The notes: generated from the sequence alone by a model not told the origin. A stretch of 64,000 bases of DNA from Closterium sp. NIES-65 (GCA_948144175.1 CANXME010000233.1:1629800-1693799), one strand, 5' to 3'. Shown: positions 53,632 to 63,760, counted from the first letter of the stretch. Program-made: numbers and translations.

Positions 53632-54398
53632 TCAAACCACGACATTTGCTGCCATGCACATCCCAGCCTGCATCGCCAGCCCCTCCATCTCCCCACCGCC
53701 CTCTCCCATTTCTCCTTCACCTGCCATTTCCACCTCTCCACCCATCACTCCCTCCTCCTCCTCCTCCTCCTCCTCCTCCTCCTCCTCCTCCTCCTCCTCC
53801 TCCTCCTCCTCCTCCTCCTCCTCCTCCTCCTCCTCCTCCTCCTCCTCCTCCTCCTCCTCCCACCCACTCGTCAGAGGACCCCTTGCATCCACCCCTTCCC
53901 ATGCCTCCATTCCCGCTATAAGCAGCCTCTGTGCCTCCTCGCGGGCGGCGTCAACGCCCTCTTTGTCTCCAGCCTCTTCCGTCCTCTGGCACAACACATT
54001 GCTTTTGCTGTCTGCACCTGCAGCACTGCCTGTCACACTGTGAACTGAGGTCCCTATCACGTGCACCACAGCACCTATTGCTGCAGTCGTGGCAGCAACT
54101 GCAGGGGTCACTGTAGCACCATCTGCTGCACTCTCACTCGGCCTCTGCAACAGCAGTCCTTGGTGCTTACAGGCACCTCCTGTGCTCCCCAATGCACCCC
54201 TGCTTCCAGTATTCTTGCCTGCAGCATCACATTCTTGTTCTTTCCCTTCCTGCCTCCCATCAACCTTCTTCTGCCCTTGCTGCTGCGTCTGCTCGCGCCT
54301 TGTCTTTTTCTGCTGGTGTTGCCGCACAAGGGCCTGCAAGGGAAGGTCGTCATCAGAATCCTCCTCTTTCACTGCACCCTGCTGCTGCTGTTTTGCGC

Positions 54399-54441
<43 letters not shown>

Positions 54442-55445
54442 GGGTTTTGCGCTTGCTGTTGCCGCTGCTGCTTCTCATGCTGCAGCGAGTGTCGAGCAAG
54501 ATCACAGTCAATCTGCTGCAGTGGGGCAGCCATAGGAGTGACTCCAGCTGCTACAGCAGTTTCCGGGAACTTCTGAGTTGACGGCATCACGGCAGCCCCA
54601 ACAGACCCTCTGCTCGCATCAAACACCCCGTGCCCATCGGCCTGCAGACCATTGTGCAGACCACTTTTGAGAGCATGAGTGTGCTGTGAGGCACGCTGCT
54701 GGCAGTAGCGGTGCAGGCGGGAGCACCGGCCCTGCTGCCGCCCCTCCCTCAGCCGCAGGGCAATGCGCCTCTTCCACTCCTCTATGCTCTGCACCCACCC
54801 TGCTGCCTCCACTCTGCTCGCAGGCTCGGGCTCGGAATTGAGCCTGGCAGGTTCGGAATCAGGCTTGTGCTGCGGTGGCTGGCAACTAGGCTCGGCAGGG
54901 TGGTGAGTCAGTCGTTCAGACCCTCCTTCTTTCCTGTCAGCTTCGTTTCCATCTGCTTCCGACTTTTGTTGCTGCTGCTGTCTCTGCTCGTATTGACGGA
55001 GCTGTCTTTCCAGCTCTGCCTGCTCCTCACTCTCCCCTGCGCATTCTCCTCTACCTCCCACCTCCTCATCCCCTCCTTTCCTCTCCTCCTGCTCTCTATT
55101 CTCCCTCTCCTCCCTCTCCCTCCTCTCCCTCTCCCTCTCTGCCTCCTCTGCTGCAGCCAGCACAGGATGGCACGCCTCTTCCCTCTCCACCACTGCAAAC
55201 CGCACTCCCCGCTTCCTCCACCCCTTTTTCTTCCCTCCCTTCCCCTCTCCTCTCCCCTCCCTATCCCCGTCTCCCCCCTTCTCACCCTCTCGCCCCTCCT
55301 CCGAGCTCCGTTGCCCCACGCCAGGGAAGGAGTAGTCGTGGCGGAGGCGGTGGCAGAAGTTGAGGAGCTCGCCGATGCCCGTGCCCCGCACCCACCCGTA
55401 CCGCTCCAACCGCCCCGCCTCCTCCTCCGATAGGTCCACTCCCAC
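53632..55445 (-). CDS. host coiled-coil gene: 3' exon(s)
   Basis: The acceptor TTCCCGCCAG ends at 55446; exon from 55445: VGVDLSEEEAGRLERYGWV, RGTGIGELLNFCHRLRHDY. From memory, land-plant uncharacterised proteins carry a block of the form EYGWVPNTGLGTMLNYC at this position, next to a PEYGYATYFFEL block, so I infer the same family. Downstream the frame is Glu/Arg-rich, then Gln-rich, with LRQYEQRQQQQQK and a CAG/CAA tract (54399-54440). It ends at about 54369; a second frame (54372-53632) is acidic with a poly-Glu run. Where coding really stops is uncertain: the tail is low complexity and may be UTR. Confidence 0.55.
53748..53860. repeat. (TCC)n microsatellite
   Basis: About 37 TCC/CTC units in a row. 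On the minus strand they would code for poly-Glu. Confidence 0.9.
54400..54440. repeat. (GCT)n / poly-Gln tract
   Basis: About 13 GCT units; CAG on the minus strand, in the frame of the host gene. Confidence 0.85.
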
Positions 55446-55722
55446 CTGGCGGGAAGAAAGGAAGAGACGCTTTTTATCATTCTCAAAAGTGGCAGAAAGG
55501 AAGAGGGAAGTGAGGGGAGGTATGGGACTGCGGAGGCACACGAGGTGGGCTGGAATGGATGGCATGCAGGAGAAGGTGGTGAGGCAGGGGCATGTTTGAC
55601 ATTGCGCTTCTGCGTGTTTGTGGCCTACGTGGATCACAATGACCCCTTGAGAGACCAGTACTGCACTGAATGGTAACAAAAAACTCATATATATATATAT
55701 ATATATTAAATAAAATAAGTAC

Positions 55723-55942
55723 TCGATTGTCAGAGTAGACTTTAGAGTCGCCGAGAAAGAGTGGACCAGCAATTTGAGAGGTGTGGACCTCAAGAGGCAG
55801 GTTGGTGATGACGTCGATGCGCGACACAGAGGCGGCGCCAAAGACAGCGAGCAGGCGCTGCAGCTGCCAGCGCACCGCCACCCCCGCTTCCAGCTCAAAG
55901 AAGTAGGTCGCCTTGCCGTACTCTGGCGCCTCCAATATGATC
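55723..55942 (-). CDS. host coiled-coil gene: PEYG exon
   Basis: The acceptor TTACCTGCCAG ends at 55943; the exon reads IILEAPEYGKATYFFELEAG, VAVRWQLQRLLAVFGAAS, VSRIDVITNLPLEV. Donor candidates are CGA/GTACTT (exon end 55723) or AAA/GTCTAC (end 55741). The block PEYG-ATYFFEL followed by (V)(K/R)WQ(I/L)(K/R)RL matches the plant family I recall. The following intron has a (TA)n run at 55686-55706. Confidence 0.7.
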
Positions 55943-56027
55943 CTGGCAGGTAACGGTGTGGTGGGAGGTGCAGCGGTGTGGTGGGAGGTGTGCAGCAATG
56001 TGGATTATAGGCCTCGTTTAAGTCTAA

Positions 56028-56420
56028 TCAAAGAAGTAGGTCGCCTTGCCGTACTTCGGCGCCTCCAGTATGATCCTGGCAGGCAGCCATGTGGTGGGTG
56101 GGGGGTGCAGTGGCACAGTGGGGGGTGCAGTGGCACAGTGGGGGGGTGCAGTGGCACAGTGGGGGGTGCAGTGGCACAGTGGGGGGTGCAGCGGTATGAA
56201 GGTAGGTGCAGCGGTGTGGCTGTTGAGTCGATTCAGAAGTCACCACCCCTCCAGCTCAAAGAAGTAGATGGCCTTGCCGGCCGTACGTACTCTGGCGCCT
56301 CCAATATCATCCTGCCGGGCAACAGGTCCAGGGGAGATGTGCAGGGAGGGAGGATGGTCAGGCTTGGGAGGGCTGGTGAAGTGGGTTGTTCTGCCATACT
56401 CTGGTTCCTCCAATATGATC
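56028..56420 (-). repeat. three partial duplicates of the PEYG exon start
   Basis: Three copies of acceptor plus exon start precede the true exon in transcription order: exon-like starts at 56420 (GGAAG then GATCATATTGGAGG), 56311 (CGGCAG then GATGATATTGG) and 56075 (CTGCCAG then GATCATACTGGAGG). Each continues for 30-60 bp into EAPEYGKATYFF-like sequence and then diverges. Between them (56098-56195) a 21-bp unit ggcacagtggggggtgcagt repeats about five times. Confidence 0.75.
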
Positions 56421-56609
56421 CTTCCGGGCAGCCGTGTGGTTGGGGGTATAGGGGGGCAGTGGGGCCAGGAATTGGGGTCCAGGGAGGAGAGGAGGTTGCG
56501 AAGGCAGATGATTTCTGAGTCGGATGAATCAGGTTGTAAGGCTAGGCGAGAGGTTGGATAGGCTTGGGTGTGAAGAGTGGAGAGAAGGCAGTAGGACTGG
56601 AGGCCCCTT

Positions 56610-56790
56610 ACCTGTTGTGGCGGTGTGACGTGTCATCTCACCTGTTGTGGCTTTGTCATTCCACTCACCTGTTGTGGGTCTGGGAAGACAAAGAGAAGCA
56701 GCGGATGGCCCCACACCAGCCCACGACACCTGCCACCCCGCCTGCTGCACGCGGCGTGCGCCTGAGCGGAGAGAGATAGGGGTGGCAGGG
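56610..56790 (-). CDS. host coiled-coil gene: exon with three donor copies
   Basis: The minus frame reads RGLVWGHPLLLFVFPDPQQ, comparable to a WGWCRDLQSFIFVF block in the plant family as I remember it. The exon end CCACAACAG / GTGAGT lies at 56669. The same exon-end/donor word recurs at 56642 (CCACAACAG / GTGAGA) and 56610 (CCACAACAG / GTAAGG). The acceptor is uncertain (near 56780). Confidence 0.5.
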
Positions 56791-56972
56791 GGTGGTGAAA
56801 AGGACGGGTGGGGAGAGGGTTGGTAGAGGGGTGAGGGAGGAGGGGGAGAGACGGACAAGAATAGCATGACGGAACACTGCTTGATACTTGTACTATCTAT
56901 CCAGTATCGCACTCTGCAAGGTGAAACCCAAGGCAGAAGCCAAGGAGCAGAGCACAGCCAGCAGCACGCACG

Positions 56973-57480
56973 TGCGTGATGAGCGAGCGCAACGAGGTTC
57001 TCCACACAGTACGCCGGGAGATTCCATGCTCCTGCTGCTGGCTGCTGAGTCGGCTCACAAGGCAGTAGCACTAGCGTGCACCCTGCGTGATGAGGGCAAC
57101 AAGGTTCTCCACAAAGTACGCTGGCCGATTCCATGCTGCTGCTGCTGGCTGCTGAGTCGGCTCACAAGGCAGTAGCACACACACACCGGCGTGATGAGGG
57201 CAACGAGGTTCTCCACGCAGTACGCCGGGCGATTCCACCCTGCGGCTCCACCCTTCGCCTTCCTTTTTGAGTCGACTCAAACAGCAGGCAGGCAGCAGCA
57301 CACACCTGAGCAAGCAGTAGCACACACGCACCTGCGTGATGAGGGCAACAAGGTTCTCCACGCAGTACACTGGCAGGATTCCACCCTGCTGCTGACTGCT
57401 GAGTCGACTCACAAGGCAGTAGCACACACGCACCTGGGTGATGAGAGCGACGAGGTTCTCCACGCAGTACGCTGGCCGAT
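56973..57480 (-). repeat. five tandem copies of a short exon with its donor
   Basis: A unit of about 97-145 bp is repeated five times. It codes for RPAYCVENLVALITQ-like sequence on the minus strand, followed by a short intron-like spacer (gtgagtcgactcagcag). Exon ends are at about 57434 (CAG/GTGCGTG), 57332 (CAG/GTGCGTG), 57187 (CCG/GTGTGT), 57082 (CAG/GGTGCA) and 56975 (CAC/GTGCGT). Only the two copies nearest the 5' side have a clean donor. The block resembles RASYCLACLFSLVEQ of the plant family (memory). Confidence 0.72.
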
Positions 57481-57504
57481 TCCATGCTCCTGCTCCGCCC
57501 CCTA

Positions 57505-57660
57505 CCCCCGCCACCTGCCCTGGCAGGCGCTCCCACGTGTGCGAGTAGAGCTGGGGGGGCGGTGGGGCAGGGGAGAGAATGGGGGGATTTGGGAGGGCTT
57601 TTGAGGCGTCTCGAAGGCATCTGCCCTGCCCTGGCAGGCGCTCCCACGTGTGTTGAGCTT
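57505..57660 (-). repeat. duplicated ACGTGGGAGCGCCTGCCAGG segment
   Basis: CACACGTGGGAGCGCCTG with CCAGGGCAG occurs twice on the minus strand (about 57515-57545 and 57622-57655), separated by a Pro-rich spacer. The peptide would be HTWERLPGQ. The first copy lies just upstream of the five-copy exon array. Confidence 0.6.
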
Positions 57661-58009
57661 TGGGTGGTGGAGGGGTTGCTGGGATATGGGCCGGAAGTTG
57701 GAGGGTAGAGACGGAAAGTGGGTGAAGCAATTGAATGAGAGAGAGCGGCAGAGACAAGAGGGTTGGATCACATCAGAGTGTCCTCGCTGGAACAAGTGGC
57801 ATTCTCACACTATGCTCACAGGGCAAATGTGCAATTGTAGATGTCCGCTCTATACACGCACTCCGATGGTCCATTGATTTAGGCGCCTCAGGCAAGATGC
57901 ACATGTAAGCCCGCCCCCACAGCCGTGCAGCAGGGAGAGCAGAGTGGCCTAAGGAAGATAATTGGGGGGTCCAAGGAGCCACTGTGAGGGAAAAAAAATA
58001 AAAAAAAAT

Positions 58010-58011
<2 letters not shown>

Positions 58012-58055
<44 letters not shown>

Positions 58056-58072
58056 ACACACACACACACACA
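58012..58072. repeat. (CA)n microsatellite
   Basis: About 29 CA units with one CACC interruption, in an intron of the host gene, preceded by an A-rich stretch. Confidence 0.9.
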
Positions 58073-58152
58073 CAAAACACACAAACAAACAAACAATAAC
58101 AAAAAAACAACAATAACAAAAAACAAGTTGGGGTTGGGAGAGCAGAGAGTAC

Positions 58153-58310
58153 CCGGGACAGAATCCTCTGCAGGTCGGAGAAGTCAGAGGGCACTGCCAC
58201 TGGCGCTGATGCTGCTTCTCCTGCTCCTGATCCTCCTCCTGCTGCTGCTGCTTCTGCTTGAGGCATTGCCACAGCATCACCAGAGTGCGTGCACTCAGCT
58301 CTGTCCAAAC
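58153..58310 (-). CDS. host coiled-coil gene: exon ending DLQRILSR
   Basis: The minus frame reads Ala/Gly/Glu-rich sequence, then VPSDFSDLQRILSRV, with donor CGG/GTACTC (exon end 58153). The plant family, as I recall it, has an SFSEDDFAELEAVISKLF block at the same relative place. The 5' boundary is not clear. Confidence 0.45.
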
Positions 58311-58479
58311 GCCAGGCCCAGCACCCACCCCTCCCTCATCCCACTCCCATCTTACACCTTGCCTGCCCCTCGCCATCCACCCTATCCACCCCATCCACCC
58401 CCATCTCCCCCCTCTGCCCCGCCATCCCGTTGCCACAGCTGACATCAGTCCCCACACGACCCAGCGTCCCCCAGCTCGC

Positions 58480-58705
58480 CCCTCTGAGAGGGGAGGAGAC
58501 CAGCGTGGGGGGCCGTGTGCGGCTGCTCCTCACTGCTGCCGGTTGCTGCTGCTTCTGCTGCTGCTGCTTCTGGTGGTCCTGCTGTTCCTGCTGAGCGCAT
58601 GAAGGCGAGGTCGAAGAGCTGGATGCCGCGCAGCAGCCCCCTCTGCTGCAGCACCTGCAGCAGCCCCGGTGCGTCTGACTCCAGCGCTTCCGCTGCTGTG
58701 CCGTG
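58480..58705 (-). CDS. host coiled-coil gene: DAPGLLQVL exon
   Basis: The minus frame reads AAEALESDAPGLLQVLQQRG, LLRGIQLFDLAFMRSAG, then a Gly/Ala/Glu-rich tail. An acceptor-like CGGCACAG lies near 58706. The word EAPGLLQVLL-RG, followed by an I(K/Q)L(Y/F) element, is characteristic of the plant family I recall, immediately after a long coiled coil. Confidence 0.6.
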
Positions 58706-58894
58706 GCTGATTGGTGGGGGTAGAGGGAGGCAAGAGGAGAGGGAGAAAGGAGGTGAGAGGGGGGCAGGGGAGGATGGGGCCGGGCGGGAGAGAAAGGGAA
58801 CAGGTGGAGACGGTGCTGTTTCGAGGAACACAGAGAGGAGATGGTGTTGTTGGGTTGAGCAGGTGAGTTGATGCTGCTGGCTGCGATTGGCTAT

Positions 58895-61870
58895 CTAGGA
58901 AGACGACAGGTGCAAGTGCACACGAGGAGAGGCAGAAGGGGAAAAGAAGAAGTGGGGAGTGCAGAAGAGAGGAGAGAGAAGTGGCAGAGCTATGAATTTG
59001 CAGAGGAGAGAGAGAGGAGGAGGAGGGGAGAGCAGAAGAGCGGAGGCAGAGAAGGGGGCATCACACACACAGCTCACACGCCTCACAAGACATTGCGGGT
59101 TGGTGTGCTCACCTCTTTGCCTCCTTGGCCTCGCTCGTCCCTGCTTCCGCTGCTGCTGCCTTGGCAGCTGCCTTCCTCTTTCTCTTCTGCTTCCTTCTCC
59201 ACGCTGCCCCCTTCCCCTGTCCCTGTTCCTGCCCCTGCCCCTGCCCCTGCCCCTGCCCCTGCCCCTGCCCCTGCCCCTGATCCTGCTTCTGTTCGTCATA
59301 GCCCCTTGTCCTTCATCCATCGCACCTCCCAATCCTTGCCTTGTTCCCGCCACACCTCCACCACACCCATCCCACGTCCAGCCCTCACGGCCTCCTCCCT
59401 GCATCTCTGCATCTCCACCCACTGCCTCCATTTTCACTGCCACCCTGCACTCTTGCGCGCCCGTCCCCACACCTGCTGCCACGTCTGCAACTGCCTCTGC
59501 TGCTGCTGCCTGTGCTGTGCCTGCTTCTACAGTCACCACTGCTTCGACCTTCACTTGTGCTCCCGTTGTTGCTGCTGCTGGTCCAGAGGCTCCTGGCTCA
59601 GCAGCAGCACTATAGTTCAGCAGCATGCTCCCAGTATCACCATCACCCTGCACGCCCATTCCCAACCCTTCCCACTCCTCCTCCTCCTGCTTCGGCCTCC
59701 TCTGACCCCCCCCAACTTGGTGCCCTCCCGCCTGCCCACATGACTCCGCCCTTGCTCCTTCCCCCTCTCCCGCGTCCCTCGCACGGCCAACTGGCAACAC
59801 TGATGCTGCAGGAAGGGGAGCTGGCAGCGCAAGGGGGGAATTATCAGCAGCGCCAGGAGCAGGAGGGGGAGCGTCAGGAGCAGGAGGAGGAGGGGCCGGG
59901 AGCATGACCCCCCGTGAACACCTCGCCTTGCCCGCTTGCGCTTGCACGACCCCAGTTGAGTCCACACGTGAGCAGCTGCTCCTGCCTCTGCCTCTTCGCC
60001 TTGGCCCTCCTCTTCTTCCTCCCATTCTCCCCTGGCCTTCCCGCGTCCGCACCCCCCTCCCACCCATCCTCGCCCTGCTGCTCCCCCTTCTGCTGCTCCT
60101 CACCCCTCCCCTGAGCCAAACTACTCTCCCCCATGCCCCATCCTGACCTCCCCTGTGCACACGAACCATACCCCCTTGCCCATCCCTCCTCGCTCCTTCC
60201 CTGCCCCACTGATTCTCCCCACCTCCTCGCCCCCATCCACTCTCGCTCGCTCCTCCTGTCATCCCCCCCCCCATCCACTCCCCATCCTCCTCCTCCTTCC
60301 GCTCTCCATCTTTTTCTCTCACCTCCTAATTCCTCCTCTTGTTCGCTTCCCCATGCACCTTCCCCTCCCCCACCCCATCCCTCCTCAATCTTTCTCTCAA
60401 CTCGGCCTTCTCTCCCTCCGCCCATCTCTCCTCTTTCACTCTGTTCGATACTCCCTTTCCCAATCCCCATTCTCCCCCTTCCCTTCCTTCCCTGTCCAAT
60501 CCTTGTCCAGTTCCCCAAACCTCTGCTCCCCCTTGTCCCCATGACCCAACCCCCCCTCTCCCCCTGTTCCCCTCTCGCAACACCTCTTCCTCTCCCTGCT
60601 GCTCCCCCTCGCCTCCTCCCTCAGCCTCCTCTCTCACGTTCACAAAAACCCGTGCCTCGTTTCCGTCCCTCCCCTCTCCCTCCATCGCCCCCTCTTTAGA
60701 CCCCTTCTCTTGCACCGCTCCTCCACCCCCCGTCACAGCCCTATCCTGACCTCCTAACCTCATCTCTTCCTCTATTTCTTTCTCTGCCTCTGCGGCCCCC
60801 CTGGGGCCTCCCACACCCTCATTGCCATCCCTCACTGCATCCCTCCCTCCTCCTGCGTCTGACTCCATGCCAACCTCCTCAACCTTTTGCTGCTCCTCGT
60901 CTCTTTCCTCCGCAGCACCACCTGCATCATCTTCCCCCTCCATTTCTGTCCCTTTTTTTCCCACCTGCTGCTCCCCTTTCCCAGCCAACCCTCGCCTCTC
61001 CTCCACCTTTCCCCCTCCCTTCCCGACTTCCCCTCTCTTGCCCCCACCATCTCTGCTCTCGCCCCTCCCTCCCCGCCCCCCTCCAAGCCAGCAGCACTGG
61101 CAGCACCAGCAGCACCAGCAGCATCAGCAGCACCAGTACCACCAGCAGCACCAGTACCACCAGCAGCACCAGCAGCACCAGCAGCACCAGCAACACCAGC
61201 AGCACTGGTAGCAGCAAAAGCACCGTCAGCATCATCTAAGCTCAAATCACCACTCCCTGCACCCACATCCCTGTCCCCTCCACTGCCTCCCCCCTCTTGC
61301 AGTCCCACAAGCCCCTCACTGCTCTTCGGCCTTCCCACATCCGATGCCCCATCACCTCCTTCCCCTTCCCCTTTCCTTCCAGTCGAGCCAGCAGCCACAG
61401 GCGCACCTACAACCGTTACTTCGCCCCCTTGTTCCTTCTCTTGTTGCAATCCCTGTCCCCCCTGCCCCTTGCCCTCGCCCTGCCCCTGCCCCTGCCCTGC
61501 CCTGCCCCTGCCCCTGCCCCTGCCCCTCGCCCCTGCCCCTGCCCCATGCCCCTGGCCCCTGCCCCTGCCCCTGCCCCTGCCCTGCCCCTGCCCTGCCCTG
61601 CCCCTGCCCCTGCCCCTGCCCTGCCCCTGCGCCCCGCCCCCTTGTGCCGCAGTCCACCCAATGGTCTGCAGGTGCAGGCGGTGCTGAGCCCAGGCCTGCT
61701 GCAGAGCCCTCTCCCGCCCCGCCAGCTCCCGCTCCACCTCAAACACCTGCCTCTGCTGCGCCGCCACCGCTGCCTGGGTGGTTCCAGTTTCAGAGGTAGG
61801 TTGAGCAAGATGAGCAAGATGAGCAAGATGGGTGCAAGGGGTTGAATGCGTAACTTGTGGATGGGACACA
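58895..61870 (-). CDS. host coiled-coil gene: low-complexity part and one coiled-coil exon
   Basis: 61790-61640 reads VAAQQRQVFEVERELAGRER, ALQQAWAQHRLHLQTIGW: a heptad-rich coiled coil, likely exonic. The rest is low complexity: (CCCCTG)n at 61455-61640 and 59221-59282 (GQGQGRGRG peptide), (CAGCAC)n at 61090-61215 (AAG-rich peptide), then Glu/Gly/Arg-rich frames 61006-60326 and 60322-58895. Both strands stay open because of composition, so I cannot tell exon from intron. AAAGAG/GTGAGC near 59112 is a plausible donor. Confidence 0.35.
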
Positions 61871-62224
61871 TATAGGAGAAGCTCGTTTGGTATGATGATG
61901 TGGAAAAACGTGGGGGATAGATACAGGAATTCGTTTGGTATGGCAAACCAATGTGAGTCAATTAAGGTTCATCCTTGTAACGGAAATGTTAGCAGCAACT
62001 TATGAATCGACGAGTTGCTGCAGGTGAAGGAGTTATAGATTGGGCCAGGAACTCTGTAGGCAGTCGAGCTTCTACCGACTCAAGGGAAGTGTGCATGGCT
62101 GTTCAAGGAAAGCACTTCCAATTGCAAGTGGTGCTTACTCATCGATAGGCACGTGTGCATCTTGCCTTGAAATGCCCCCGCAACTGGCTCTTGCCCCCTC
62201 AACCAAGCTCGCATTGCTCACCAG
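61871..62224. other. intron-like, nothing recognised
   Basis: AT-richer sequence between the coiled-coil exon and the 30-bp array. No repeat or gene seen. Confidence 0.4.
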
Positions 62225-62643
62225 CCTTACCCTTCCTCTGCACATCCCTCACCTGGTTTGCCTGTAGCTGCACATCCCTCACCTGGTTTGCCTGTAGCTG
62301 CACATCCCTCACCTGGTTTGCCTGTAGCTGCACATCCCTCACCTGGTTTGCCTGTAGCTGCACATGCCTCACCTGGTTTGCCTGTAGCTGCACATGCCTC
62401 ACCTGGTTTGCCTGTAGCTGCACATCCCTCACCTGGTTTGCCTGTAGCTGCACATCCCTCACCTGGTTTGCCTGTAGCTGCACATCCCTCACCTGGTTTG
62501 CCTGTAGCTGCACATCCCTCACCTGGTTTGCCTGTAGCTGCACATGCCTCACCTGGTTTGCCTGTAGCTGCACATGCCTCACCTGGTTTTGCGTGTAGCT
62601 GCGCATGCCTCACCTGGTTTGCGTGTAGCTGCACATGCCTCAC
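62225..62643 (-). repeat. 30-bp tandem array carrying a splice donor in each unit
   Basis: About 14 units of cacatccctcacctggtttg plus cctgtagctg. On the minus strand each unit reads GCAAACCAG/GTGAGGGATG with CAGCTACAG, so each repeats the exon end and a consensus 5' splice site, plus an acceptor-like CTACAG. Units alternate between GGGATG and GGCATG. Read through, the peptide is the decad QLQANQVRDV / QLQANQVRHV. Confidence 0.88.
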
Positions 62644-62688
62644 CTGGTTTGCGTGTAGCTGCTGCTCCCTGCGGCACAGATCAGCCAT
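62644..62688 (-). CDS. host coiled-coil gene: 45-bp exon MADLCRREQQLHANQ
   Basis: The acceptor CCATCCCAG ends at 62689; the exon runs 62688-62644, 15 codons, phase 0, to donor CAG/GTGAGG. Charged, coiled-coil-like. It lies directly upstream of the 30-bp array, which copies its last 13 or so bases and the donor. Confidence 0.65.
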
Positions 62689-62989
62689 CTGGGATGGTAC
62701 GGAGGGACGGGGAAGACATGGAAGGGGAGGGGAAGGGACGGGAGGGAGGGAAATGGAGGGAAAGGAGAGCAAAACTATCACCGTGCATGCAAGCCTTTCG
62801 CAAGTTGACAAACGACAGAAGAGGTCAGGGACAGCAGACGGCGACAGTTTGTGGAAAAAGAAACACAGGTGTTTTGGGAACTTTGCTCCCTCCTGCAACA
62901 TGCCCTGCTCGCCCATATCTTCTCAATATCGGACCGTGCTTTCTCACGCTCTGTCTCTTGCTCACCTTCGCCTCCCTGTGAAGCCACTT

Positions 62990-63275
62990 TTCCGCCACCA
63001 GAAATCGTGGCAGCCACAGCAGCCGTGCCTCTCTGCTTCTGCCACTCCACCTCTTGCGCCCTCACCTTCTCCTCCCGCACCCTCACTTTCTCCTCCCTCT
63101 CCTTCACCCTCTCCTCCTCGCCCTCACTCGCTCCTCCCTCTGCGTCACCCCTTCCTCCCTCTCCTTCACCCTCTCCTCCTCGCCCTCACTCGCTCCTCCT
63201 TCTGCGTCACCCCTTCCTCCCTCTCCCCGCGGCTGCCTCTCTGGCTGCCACCGCTGCTTGCTGTGCCGCCATGGT
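62990..63275 (-). CDS. host coiled-coil gene: Glu/Arg-rich coiled-coil exon with a 62-bp duplication
   Basis: The minus frames read MAAQQAAVAAREAAAGRG from an ATG at 63273, then VKEREEGVTQREERVRARRR and VKEREEKVRVREEKVRAQEV, then EWQKQRGTAAVAATISGGGK. A 62-bp unit (gccctcactcgctcctcc...) starts at 63120 and 63182. Since 62 is not a multiple of three, the duplication changes frame and one copy must be intronic or frame-breaking. Confidence 0.5.
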
Positions 63276-63340
63276 GCTGCGAGCAGGGCGGAGAACGGGG
63301 TAAAGGACATGGGGGACCACACACACATACATGCTGTGCG

Positions 63341-63374
63341 CGCACGCACACACACGCACACACACACACACACA
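63341..63374. repeat. (CA)n microsatellite
   Basis: ACACACACGCACACACACAC-type run in the host gene. Confidence 0.85.
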
Positions 63375-63589
63375 TATGCAGCCTCCATGAGCGTAGATAA
63401 AATAAAGGTGCGCTAAGAAGGTCATATTTCCAACAAATCAGATGATGGTAATGCACACCAGGCCCCATGGAGCGAATTTGTGCATGAACCACCATATCAC
63501 CTTGAAGTCAAAACGTGTTTGAGGGGCTCCATGCATGGCGACGAGGCTCATGCTATGCCAAGCCACACCACACCAGCCACGGGGCTTAC

Positions 63590-63760
63590 TCAATCTGCTG
63601 CGAGGTGACTTTTCAGTCGACTCACAACTCACCACGTCACGCCACACCACACCAGCCAGCAACGGCACTTACTCGATCTGCTGCGCCATGCTGGCTGCAG
63701 CTGCCGCCACTGCCACGCCACGCCCTCCATCACTCCCTCACCACCACTGCCCCCGCCACC
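63590..63760 (-). CDS. host coiled-coil gene: possible 5' exon (MAQQIE) with a duplicated donor
   Basis: ATG at 63689, MAQQIE, then donor GATCGA/GTAAGT (exon end 63673). A second copy GATTGA/GTAAGC lies 83 bp downstream (exon-like end 63590), inside a duplication that includes gccacaccacaccagcc (63562-63578 and near 63640-63657). The frame is also open upstream of the ATG, so the true start is unknown. Upstream sequence to 64000 shows nothing recognisable. Confidence 0.45.

Noticed and set aside
53583..53921. Plus-strand proline-rich protein
   Set aside because: Produced by the (TCC)n microsatellite; no other protein-like features.
60133..61199. Plus-strand Pro/Ser-rich frames
   Set aside because: Complement of Glu/Gly-rich low-complexity sequence of the minus-strand gene; no conserved motif.
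62225..62643. CRISPR-like array
   Set aside because: The 30-bp units follow one another directly without unique spacers, in a eukaryotic gene.
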